Shown in pieces: positions 28,083-37,375 of a stretch of 64,000 nt of DNA. A program made the position numbers and the translations under genes. Every line of letters begins with the position of its first letter. Position 1 is the stretch's first letter. The notes beneath the pieces are model-generated. The model worked only from the letters and a program-made list of their open reading frames with translations. It searched no databases and had not been told where the DNA came from. This DNA comes from Dasypus novemcinctus (taxonomy: Eukaryota > Chordata > Mammalia > Cingulata > Dasypodidae), in assembly GCF_030445035.2 (NCBI RefSeq), contig NC_080677.1, forward strand, positions 5,704,001-5,768,000, in the 5' to 3' direction.

Positions 28083-28941
28083 TGCAAGGGTCCTGTTTTT
28101 ACATGCAGGCATTTGTCTGTCACCAGATTTCAAGTTATTGGTTGCCTCACCCCTTCATTTTTTTGATGGGTTCAGGTCAAGCTGTAAATTTGTAGTTTGT
28201 CTAGCTTTTTCCTTATTGTAAAGGTGGGATCAGCAAGCTTGTGGATAGTTAGGGTAGAGAGGCACTCACTAATATTTGATTGAGCTTTATTTTCTTTGGT
28301 CTTATGGGTGTGTCCTTCTCAAGTGCTCCTCCATCTCTTCCTCCAGCTTTAGTACTGGGCCTAGCACCTTCCTATGTCTTCCCCAAGGACAAGACTGTTG
28401 TTTGTTTCCCCAACTGCAAAAGGTTTCCATCAGTGCCCTATGGTGGGTTTAATTTCTTTTCTCAACAGGTTTTCTTTCTTTTCTCCCTGTAGATTAAAGT
28501 TTTGTTCCTTAATGGAGTTAGAAGAGAGATGGGTGTGGTGGGATTTCAGCAGTGAGTGCTGTGCCCCACGTCTCCTTAGCACCCAAGTGGGAAGCTTGGG
28601 TCTTCCAGGTGAGCACCTGGTGACCCTCATGAAGGGAAAGGCTGTGGGAGGGGCCAACCCCCACCCCCATCTGAGGTCCCCTTAGAGTTCACATGCTCAC
28701 AATTGTCTATACTTGGCTTTTAATTTTGTCAAAAAACTATTTTAGCTGACTTTTACCAGCTTATATGGCAGCTGAAGCAAATGCATGCATCCTGTTTCTA
28801 CATGCAGGCATATGTCTGTCACCAGATTTCAAGTTATTGGTTGCCTTACCCCTTCATTTCTTTGATGGGTTCAGGTCAAGTTGGAAATTTGTAGTTTGTC
28901 TAAGTTTTTCATTATTGTAAAGGTAGGATCAGCATGCTTGT
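28083..28941. repeat. 160-bp direct repeat, 699 bp apart
   Basis: 28083-28242 and 28782-28941 match closely over about 160 bp, sharing TCTGTCACCAGATTTCAAGT and TTTGATGGGTTCAGGTCAAG, with an offset of 699 bases. The intervening sequence is not repeated. It lies in L1-like sequence. Confidence 0.85.
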
Positions 28942-29004
28942 ATTCACTTTCCATGTCTGAGCTGAAACCCAAAGTCTAAACCTATTTTTAAAACTAGTAC
29001 TTTG

Positions 29005-29217
29005 GGGAGAGGATGTAGCTCAAGCGGTTGAGCACTTGTTTCCCACATGGGAGGTCCTGGGTTCGGTTCCAGATGCCTCCTAAAAAAACAAAAACAAAAG
29101 CAAATAAAAAGGAAAACAAATGAAAAAACCAACTAGGGGAGCCGATGTGGCTTGGTGGTTGAGTGCCTGAGTTCAATCTCCAACCCCTGGTAACTCAGAA
29201 AACAAAACAAACAAAAC
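29005..29217 (+). mobile_element. DAS SINE dimer
   Basis: Two tRNA-like heads in the same orientation: 29005-29090 (GGGAGAGGATGTAGCTCAAG, with B-box GGTTCGGTTCCAG) and 29136-29217 (GGGGAGCCGATGTGGCTTGG, partly deleted), joined by an A-rich linker. The whole is bounded by one perfect 11-bp direct repeat, CTAGTACTTTG, at 28994-29004 and 29218-29228. Confidence 0.85.
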
Positions 29218-29239
29218 CTAGTACTTTGTAATGAAATTA

Positions 29240-29635
29240 TGCTTACGTAGTTGAGTCTTAGTTTTCTTGAACAAAGTACCACAAATTGGGTGGCTTAAGA
29301 CAACAGAATTTTACTGTCTTACTATTCTGGTTGAAGTTCAAGGCAAGGTGCCGGCAGGATCAGGCTTCCTCTGAAGTCCTTAGGGTTCTAGTGGTAGCTT
29401 GAGGGCAGTCTTGCTTCACGTGGCTACAGCCTTGCTCTTTCTGTGTTCAACTTTCCTATCCTTGTAAGAATACCAATGATACTACGTCCTAATCCAGTTT
29501 GGATTCTTCTTAATTAATGGCATATTCAAAGATCCTATTTACAAATAGGATCATATTCATGACACTAGAGGTCAGGACTTGAACATCTTTTTGGGGAACA
29601 CAATTCAATCCATAACAATTTGTTGTATGATTTTA
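29240..29635 (-). mobile_element. MLT1-like MaLR LTR
   Basis: The + strand carries AAAGTACCACAAATTGGGTGG, CTTAAGACAACAGAA, then AAGGTGCCGGCAGGATCAGG and a GAGGTCAGGACTTGAACATC end. That is the reverse complement of the MLT1-type LTR order. About 395 bp with decayed ends; no internal sequence. Confidence 0.7.
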
Positions 29636-29906
29636 GAACTTTAAGGTATAAACCTACTGAATTTTGGTTCAACTCTGGATTTTTAGATAATCAAACCAGG
29701 GTCTGGAGAAGGAGGAAAACGTTTCTACTTTAAATAATTATTTAGTGAAATTTTTTGCTGTTACATAGGTCTATAGCATATAGCCCTTGACATCATGAAA
29801 TTCCTATTTAGGCTTAGTCACTTAAGAGGCTATTTGTAAAGTGATATTTTAGAATGTGTTCTTGCATTGGGTATGAAATTCTCTGGGCATCTTTTCAAAG
29901 TGCTAC

Positions 29907-30175
29907 TTTAATTTTTTTTTTTTTTTTTTTTTATAAAAAGGCAGCCAGATAGTGTGTATATATGGGCACTCTATTCTGTGCATGATTTTTTGTAAACCTA
30001 TAACTTCTTTAATAATAATAATAAAAAGAAATAAATAAAAAGCCTCAAGAGATGAAATGCAAAGAGAAGCATTTCTTTGCTCAGCATTGTCATTTTTGGT
30101 CACCAAACCTAAAGCTCCACTCCCATCATCATGGCCCAATAAATCCTTGGGTTTGACACATCCGAAAAATTAAAA
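29907..30175 (-). mobile_element. Poly-A-tailed retro-insert, source unclear
   Basis: A T-run of about 25 bases at 29908-29932 marks the poly-A tail of a minus-strand retroinsertion. Next to the tail is a stretch (TTATAGGTTTACAAAAAATC on the minus strand) like the module in the L1 3' UTR at 47460. The remaining approximately 150 bp (30020-30170) has a short open frame without recognisable product. It may be an L1 3' end with extra transduced sequence. Confidence 0.4.
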
Positions 30176-30984
30176 AGAAGTCAGCCAGGGGGGCATTTTT
30201 TTAATAGATTATATGATCCTCAATTTTCTGGCCTTCATAATATTTATAATTAATATTGTCATTCAAGTATATATTATACATATTAATTAATGATAACTAG
30301 TTTGGAAAAATTTCTTTTCAAATTATTGCCAAAGTGTGTAGCCTCATTGATGACATCTAAAATTTAAGAACACCTTTTATCACGTTACTGTGAAGTATAG
30401 GTTTCTGCATATATATATACCAAATCCTTGAAAACCTGTTACTCTGCTTTAGAAAAGAGAAAGTGTTTAACAATAAATATGTAATCTTTTATGGAAAGGT
30501 ATTCATGAAGAAATGGGCATTACGATAGAAATATATTCTAAATTTATATCACATTTTCCAGCTTCATCTAGGATATAGAAATTGGAGTTTTCAAGGAATA
30601 ATGTTCTATGTAAATTCCTTGAGGGGTAGTTATATCCAACTATTCATTTCTCTTTCAATATCTGAAACTGGGCTTTACATGTACTTGAAACTTAATAAAT
30701 ATTGAACAGATTTATACTGAAAACTTCCATCACTAAGAACACTCTTGTCTTTGAAAAAATATTTCAACTTAAAGTTTATAAGCACTAAATCATTTACTTA
30801 AAATAGAAAAAGTTAGGTAATTATTTACCAAGATAGTACTTTCAGTTGTAATGAAATGGCACATTAAGTTATTGACTAAGTGAATTTTGAATATCTCAGT
30901 TTTACTAATGCAAAGGTGTGGTTATGAACTTTCAGATGAACAGTTTACATTTACCTAATGATTTATAGCTTTTTCAAGTACTTT
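30176..30984. other. ZPBP intron 3, unassigned
   Basis: AT-rich intron. An L2-like 3' end may be present at about 30595-30710 (TTCCTTGAGGGGTAGTTAT, then CTTAATAAATATTGAACAG). Nothing else is supported. Confidence 0.45.
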
Positions 30985-31165
30985 AATATTCATTATCTTT
31001 GTAATACAAAATCCTGTGATGTATTTAACCATATATTATGATTACTCATTTTACAAATACAGGAGCTGGGCTTCAGAATGATTAAGTGATTTTTACCAAG
31101 GTTACACAGTTTGTAAGAAAGAAAGTTAGATCTCAAACCCAGCTGTTTTAACGCCTTTAAATCAA
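30985..31165 (+). repeat. MIR SINE fragment
   Basis: MIR landmarks: TTACTCATTTTACAAATACA, GAAGTGATTTTTACCAAGGT-like and TACACAGTTTGTAAG, then TCAAACCCAGCTGTTTTAAC. + orientation. Confidence 0.65.
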
Positions 31166-31841
31166 ATGTCTTTCCCACCACCCAACACTGCTTTTTCTTT
31201 AGTGTGGTGCTTAAGAAGTAAAAAAGGATCTTGCATCTGATTCTGACTTCCAACACTTCAACTCAGTGACTCTGTGACCATGTACAAGTCACTAGATCTA
31301 ATACTCTATTTTCTTTTTTTTTGCAATTCTCAAGATTATAACCCACCTTCTTTTTGATGTCATATGTGGTGACAAGAAATCTTTAATGTTAGTGAGAATA
31401 TTGGGCTAGCCTTTCTTCTGTGTACACTGTTTAATCTATTTCAAATGTAGTTTGTAAGCTCAATGAAAACATACTCCCTATTATTAAATATATGTATTTA
31501 ACATGTATACATATATATCTATTTATGTATATATATGATATTCCCCATTTCAATGCAAGGAACAGTTTGGGAACACAGATTAGGGCCTGTAATTGTTAGT
31601 CTCTCACCACTTAGGCAGCCATACAACTGATGAATTCTGGTTAGTTAAAGTCTGACATTGAGAAGATCATCCTGGCACCCACTTTCAGCAAGCACCAGAT
31701 TCAATTCAGTAGGTATGCCCTCCTTTCAGTCACTCTGTGAGTAAATTTTGATGGTTTTATTCTGCTTTGACATTTTTTGGATAATTTATCTCATTCTTTT
31801 ATAAATTAAGAACTAATAACTGTATTTTATTCCTTTATTAG
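31166..31841. other. ZPBP intron 3 end, unassigned
   Basis: No repeat or gene I can support apart from an AT-dinucleotide-rich tract at about 31488-31540 (ATATGTAT-type units). Confidence 0.5.
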
Positions 31842-31991
31842 AAAATAGCACTGCACAAGTAACAAACACAGGAAGCCTTATATTCCAGAACTTTCAGGAG
31901 CATATGAGTGGAGTTTACACATGTTTCCTCGAGTATAAGCCTACTGTGGAAGAAATTGTTAAAAGCATTCCAGTAAAATATCTTGTGTATG
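31842..31991 (+). CDS. ZPBP: ZPBP exon 4
   Basis: 150 bp between TCCTTTATTAG and GTATG|GTAAGG, encoding residues 112-161. It carries an N-glycosylation sequon (N113-S-T) and [19 protein letters not shown] with C139, the second core cysteine of the Ig-like domain (YxC motif). Phase 1 at both ends. Confidence 0.96.
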
Positions 31992-32483
31992 GTAAGGAGT
32001 ACATTTAATTGTATTAAAAATTTCTTAGTGTTTTTAAATGTTTAAATCTTTTTGAACAGGTTTGTTTTAAAAGGACTTTGTCATTTGTAATCTATTATAA
32101 TAAAAACGTGTCTTGCTTGCCTAATTTTTACAAAGCACTTTGTAAGGGGTTAGTGGTAAGGGCACAGAATAGTTAAGAGGGCATAGTGTTTTTCCTCAGG
32201 GGAATGTCTACATGTACACAGATAAATATAAGCCAATGAATGAAGGCAGGGGGTGTAGAAGTCATGTTTTCAAATTATTTTGATGATATTACAGATTTTA
32301 CTGCTCTTAATTTCTGATTATCATCTTCATACTCTCCAAAAGCACGAGTATGAAGAGCCACTGTAAAATTCCTAACTAGCAGTTTGATCTCTTGAGGCTT
32401 GAGGTTGGGAGAGCCAGGTTGATGCCAGGAGAACAGAGTGAACAAAAATTGCTTGCAAGTTTCATTTCATTGGCAAGTTCATG
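31992..32483. other. ZPBP intron 4 start, unassigned
   Basis: AT-rich intron with no supported feature. Confidence 0.5.
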
Positions 32484-32940
32484 TGTGGTAGGCAGAATAA
32501 TGACTCGCAAAAGATGTTTGTTACCCTCCTTGGTAAAAGGGACTTCACAGATGTGATTTAAGTTAAGGATCGGGAGATGGGGAGATTATCGTAAATTATG
32601 TGGGCAGGCGCACTGTCCTCACAGGGGTCCTTATAAGAGAAAGGCATGAGGGTCTAGGGGAGGAAAAGAGATGGGACAATGGAAGCAAAGATTGGAGGGA
32701 TTTGCTTTGAAGATAGAGGAAGTGGTCAAGCCAAGGAATGCAGCTGGAAAAGAAGCTAGGAAAGGTAAGGGAACAGATTCTCCTCTTAAGAAACACAGCC
32801 CTGCCAACACCTTGATTTTAGCCTAGTAAGATTCACTTTGGACTCCTCACTTCCAGAACTATAAGATAATAAATTTGTCTTGTTTTAAGCCACTGAATCA
32901 GTGGTAATTTGTTCTAGCAGCAATATGAAACTAATTATAC
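32484..32940 (+). mobile_element. MLT1-like MaLR LTR (full length)
   Basis: Starts TGTGGTAGGCAGAATAATGA, contains CTTCACAGATGTGATTTAAG and GTCCTTATAAGAGAAAGGCA, an AATAAATTTGTCTTGTTTTA polyadenylation-signal region and GCCACTGAATCAGTGGTAAT, and ends ...AACTAATTATA. This is the complete order of an MLT1 LTR in sense orientation, about 457 bp. Solo. Confidence 0.8.
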
Positions 32941-33224
32941 TATGGCTCCCACAACTGGGAAGGAGAAAAAATGGCACAATTATCAGTGGCTTCCTGATAA
33001 TTTTTGGTCACCAGAAAACCACTATCCCATATATAAAACTACTATCTCATGTATCCAAAGAAAGAAATGTATTTTTACGAGGAATCATTTTAGCATTGTT
33101 AGGCAAATACTTTGGTTTCAGCTTTTTAAGCAATCATAGTTCTTGTTACATAGTCGTCTCCATCTTGTTATTGCATCTATCAAATTGATAAGTATACTTT
33201 AAAATCTCTCATAAGAACATATGC

Positions 33225-33515
33225 ACAGTTGTCAGTAACCAGGTATAGGGCTAATTTCTTTCCAGACCTCCTCTCTCAATCTCAGCTGCTCTGCTTTCTT
33301 CTGAGTTCAGCGTGGACTAGCAGGCATATGGCTCTGTGGGCTCAGCCTCTTGGGGGCTTTGTGCTTAACTGTCACCTTTTGGTGATCCTCAAGTCCTGTC
33401 TCTCATATGGCAGTGTTAAAATGGCAGCTACCTTTTTCTGTGTTTCTCTCTGTGTCTCTGTTTATATAAAGCTCCAGTAAGAGGGCAGAGACCCAACCTG
33501 AGTCATGCTTCACCA
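33225..33515 (-). mobile_element. Truncated LTR of the ERV-L type family
   Basis: Internal part of the LTR family represented by copies 1-5: a CTTTCTTCTGAGTTCAGCGT-like block, TTTATATAAAGCTCCAGTAA and GGGCAGAGACCCAACCTGAG. The last matches GGGCAGGGACTCAACCTGAG at about 42120. Both ends are missing. Confidence 0.5.
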
Positions 33516-34510
33516 TCACCTTTATTATGTTTAAATATTTTCTTCATTATCAGTCTGATGATGTTATGATTTTACTTTGTCATCAATAGAATTTATGAAC
33601 TTCATTAAGAGAACACTCTGTAAGCACCTATATTTCTGATATTTCCATTGTTCTTTCTTCCATTCTGATCCATCAAGACTCCTTCTTTTATCATTTCCTT
33701 TCTATTTGGATAGCAGCTTCCTTTAAGGAAGCCATTCTAAAGATAGTCCTAATACAACAGATTCTTCCAGTTTCTCTTCACCTGAGAATGTGTCTATTTC
33801 CCCTTAATTCCTGAAATATAATTTCTCTGGTCGACAGTTCTGCCTCCATGTTTTCAGTTTAGAAATCTACATTCATTCAAATTGCTCTTCTCCTGAACTT
33901 CTTGTTTTTTTTTTTTTTCTTAATGCTTTCACAATTTTTTCATTTTCTGTCTTGTTTTTAGAAGTTTGATTTTGTGTCTTGGTGTGGGTTTCTTTGGCTT
34001 TATGTTATTTGCAGTTTGTTCAGCTTCTTGAATATATATATTTATGTCTTTTGGGAGGTTTTCAGCCATTATTTCTTCAACTTTTTTTTCAGTTTCATTC
34101 TTTCTTCCTTCTCCTGGGAATCCAAATATATGAATGTTAGATGTTTTTTGTCCTGTGTGTTCCTGAGGGTGTGCTTTTTTTTCCTTCCGTTTTCCATTGT
34201 TCATCTGTCCTCACATTCACCAATTTTGTGCTGCCTTCGTTAGGTGGGGAATCAGGAAGTGTTTAGATAGGGAATCAGAAAAGGCCCATTTAGGTTGCCT
34301 TCTTTGGGTGGGTGGGGGCTTATAAGATGCCCTGCCACTATGTCCCTCCAGTTTTGGGGTCCCAAATGAGCTCACTTCCTCTTTCTACCTTTTCAAGTTC
34401 TCCTCTTGTTGCCTCTGATGCTATTAATATTTCCAGGATTTATGACTGTGTTTTTTGTGGAGGAATAGGGCACAATAGGTCTTCACCATCTTGTCTGGAC
34501 CAAAATTCTT
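33516..34510 (-). mobile_element. 5' part of an L1 (antisense) with ORF1 remnant
   Basis: Minus-strand L1. Its 5' end is marked by CACCATCTTGTCTGGACC near 34488-34505 (antisense of an L1 5' start). ORF1 remains at about 33905-34235: the minus frame reads QKTSNIHIFGFPGEGRKNE and, further on, EIMAENLPKDINIYIQEAEQ, a clear ORF1p RNA-recognition-domain segment. It is truncated before the C-terminal domain. Confidence 0.75.
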
Positions 34511-34619
34511 ATATTTGGTTTTAATCCATTTATTTCTGTATCTGTTACAGTTCATAATAATGCTGATATACTAGTAGTAATATTATTTTTTTAAAAAAAC
34601 TATTCTCCTATAAAGGAAC

Positions 34620-35829
34620 CATTAAAACATTTTTCCCCTTTTTTTGGTTGTGGTGGGGGTAATTTTATTTACACAAACTTCATATCCACAACAAACATAC
34701 TCTTCCTTCTCCCAACCATGTGTTACCTCTAATCTACTTTTCTCTGCAGATGTTACTTCTAAACTCTCTTCTATGTGACATCATACGATATTTGTTCCTT
34801 TGTGTTTTCTTTTTTTCACTTAGCATAATGTTTTCAAGATTCTTTGGTTGAAAGCATTTTACCAAAAGCTTAAGAAATGTGTTTATTATTTTTAATATGA
34901 CCTATTTTCATTTTAGAGGATAAGTAGGAAAACTACACAGCTAACTATATTCAGCTAGAATAATCTTGATTTCAAAAATAAAAGAAGTTGAAAATAATGA
35001 GGGAAATAGTAACCTAAGCTCATTTATGAATATAGATGCAACTCTCCTAAGTATTAGCATTCTGAATACAATTATACTCCTTTCACATACACATACACTC
35101 AATGCATATGTATACACACATTTATATGGACTCTTTATTGAGCTTTGCGCAGTGGTAGGATATTTCAACATCAGAAATACTTATTAATGATATTTTACTG
35201 CATTAACAAATTATTAAGAAAGTAGGAGTTGTCAGATGCAGGAAAAAGCATGTTATTAAATTCAGTGCTAACAATAAAAACTTATAGTAAATCAAGAAAT
35301 GAATTTTCCTTAAATGTATAAAATGATCATCTAAAAACCTATAGAAAATATAATTAATGATAAAGTATTAAAATCTTATCCAGTAAAATCAAGAAAAAGA
35401 CAAATATGTAATCATCAGTGATCAAGTTGTATTGGAGGTCCTTTTCCACGTAGTATTGTTGAGGGAAAAAAATGGTGTAGTGGTTGGAAAGAAAGAAATA
35501 AAATTGCCATTATTTACAGACTATGATTTTCAGACAGAGAATGCGAGACAATGTAAACATTATTATATAGATTGACATTAACTTCATAAAAACTAATAAC
35601 TACTAGAATGAATTATTGCAATATTGTGCAAAAAAGTGTTCCTTTATTCTATCAGTATCCACTTAGAATATGTAATGATGTAAAGGATAGTAAAGAGTTA
35701 AATTCCAGTCAGTTCTGTAAAAACAGAAATGAAGGAGGAAGAACCGGTGTGATTTAAAATCTCAAAATTCATTATGGAGTTAAAATAGGGTGACTCTTTG
35801 GAGAAAAATGGACAGTCTATCAAGACTGC
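34620..35829 (+). mobile_element. L1 fragments (mixed orientation)
   Basis: About 34620-34890 resembles antisense L1 3'-end sequence (TTCACTTAGCATAATGTTTTC). From about 34900 the sequence turns to sense ORF2-like sequence (AATAATCTTGATTTCAAAAA, ACTCTCCTAAGTATTAGCAT), much decayed. A DAS SINE follows at 35830. A head-to-tail change of orientation points to two insertions or a 5'-inverted L1. Confidence 0.45.
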
Positions 35830-35912
35830 AAAAATAAGAGCCCCAGGGATGGAACCTGGGTCCTTCTTATGGTAGGCGGAGGCCCTACCACCTGAAGCCA
35901 CATCTGCTTCCC
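35830..35912 (-). mobile_element. DAS SINE (short form)
   Basis: Minus-strand head GGGGAAGCAGATGTGGCTTC, B-box-like GGACCCAGGTTCCATCCCTG, then an ATTTTTG end. The tail is short. It sits between L1 pieces of opposite orientation. Confidence 0.75.
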
Positions 35913-36955
35913 CACACTGTCTTGATTACTTTTTCATTACTATAAATCTTGACATCTGTTAGAAAAAGCCCTCCCAGTTTCTTTTTTCCTTAAGAGTATA
36001 TTGGTCATTTGTGGCCTCTTGGATTTCCATAAACGTAGCAGCAGCTCAAGGTCTTTAAAAAAAAAAATCAAAACACTGCGATGACCAACAACAAAAAGAA
36101 ACCCAAATGTTTTTTTTTCCATGAGATTGTATTATACTGAACATATAAATCAAATGTATATCTTTGCATGAGATTGTACTGTACTGAACATGTAAATCAA
36201 ATGTATATCTTTTCAGTATTTATTCTTCAAAGCCATGAACTTGAAGTATCTTCCTTTTTTCTTATGTATGTCTTTAACAAATTTGAGTTTTCCTTCTTAG
36301 ATTCTTTTGCTGTCATATTTATTCTCAGATACTTGATGTTTTTATATACTATTATAAATGATGTCTTTTTAAAATTTCATTTTCTAATTTTCTATTACTT
36401 ACCCCTGTATTAAAACTTTATTTTTTTTATTCATCAAACTTGAAAACCTCTTTAGTGATAATAATCATTTTAATATTTGAAATACTCAGTTGGTTTGGAA
36501 TTTCCATATGTATAATTGTACCCTTTCTAAGTAATGAGAGTTCTGCTTTTTCCTTTCCAGTACTTACAAATTTCATTTTCCTCGCATCTCACTGTACTGA
36601 CTAGGACCTCTCCTACAGTGTTTGAATTGAAATGGTAATAGGAGGCATCCTTCTCTTATACCCAGTCTTGAAAGACTTTTGAAGATTTTGATGTTTGCTA
36701 TCAGTTCTTTGTAGCTATCCTTGTTAGGTTAAGGAAATTCTCCTTTATTCCTTGTTTGCTAAGTAATATTTTTATCATGAGTATCTGAAAATTTTATTAG
36801 ATATGTTTCTTTGTATTTATGGAGAGGATATATATATATTTTAATCTGCTAATATGGTAAATTGTATTAATTGATTTTTATAATGTTATGCTAGACTTTA
36901 ATTCCTGGGATGAGAGGGTAGTTTTGATTACAATTATTATTATTAAACTAAATCC
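35913..36955 (-). mobile_element. Old L1 (antisense) fragment
   Basis: T-rich antisense ORF2 sequence: TCTTGATTACTTTTTCATTA, ATATTGGTCATTTGTGGCCT and later TTTGCTATCAGTTCTTTGTA and ATTTATGGAGAGGATATATA. It includes a 47-bp tandem duplication at 36120-36213. Inactive. Confidence 0.6.
36120..36213. repeat. 47-bp tandem duplication
   Basis: CATGAGATTGTATTATACTG... (36120-36166) is repeated at 36167-36213 with only a few substitutions, period 47. It lies within antisense L1. Confidence 0.85.
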
Positions 36956-36958
36956 ACT

Positions 36959-37375
36959 CTATTAGGGTTGTCTAGGGAAAAAGAACTTAGAAAAGATATC
37001 TATAAATAGTATGCAATTTTATAAAATGGAGATACACTAGTCCAAATTCCTTAGGACAGACTAAAAACCAAGGGCTCCACTGAAGGTCCTTGATGAGTTC
37101 TCCAGGAGACACTGGCTATCTGAAGTAGAGATGGGAATTCTGTGAATGCTGAACTCACTTCCCCTTTTTAGGCCTTCAGCTGATTGGATGAGATATCACT
37201 CATTGCTGACAGCAGTCTCCTCAGTTGATTGTAGATATAACCACCCATCTATGCAATCAAATAACTGCTTAAAGTCGATGAAATGCCCTTGTGTTACAGT
37301 TAGCCCAGTGTTTGCTGGAACAAACAACGGGGCACCATTACCTGGCCCAGTTGACACCTTATCCTAATCATCACA
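36959..37375 (-). mobile_element. ERV-L (MLT2-type) LTR, 3' LTR of the provirus
   Basis: On the + strand it begins TATTAGGGTTGTCTAGGGAA, includes GGCCTTCAGCTGATTGGATGA and AACAAACAACGGGGCACCAT, and ends CCAGTTGACACCTTATCCTA. This is the reverse complement of an MLT2-type LTR. It has the same orientation as the pol remnants beginning at 37759, so it is read as the 3' LTR. Confidence 0.75.

Larger units (their letters stand above)
26641..28990 (-). mobile_element. Old L1 (antisense), 5' part, with SINEs
   Basis: Antisense L1 resumes on both sides of two DAS insertions (26715-27495): ATGGTTTCCATTTCTCTGTT, ATTTGGACATCTTGAAGAGG and later GC-richer 5'-UTR-like sequence (28280-28700). A 160-bp segment occurs twice (28083-28242 and 28782-28941). 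Inactive. Boundaries are approximate. Confidence 0.55.
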
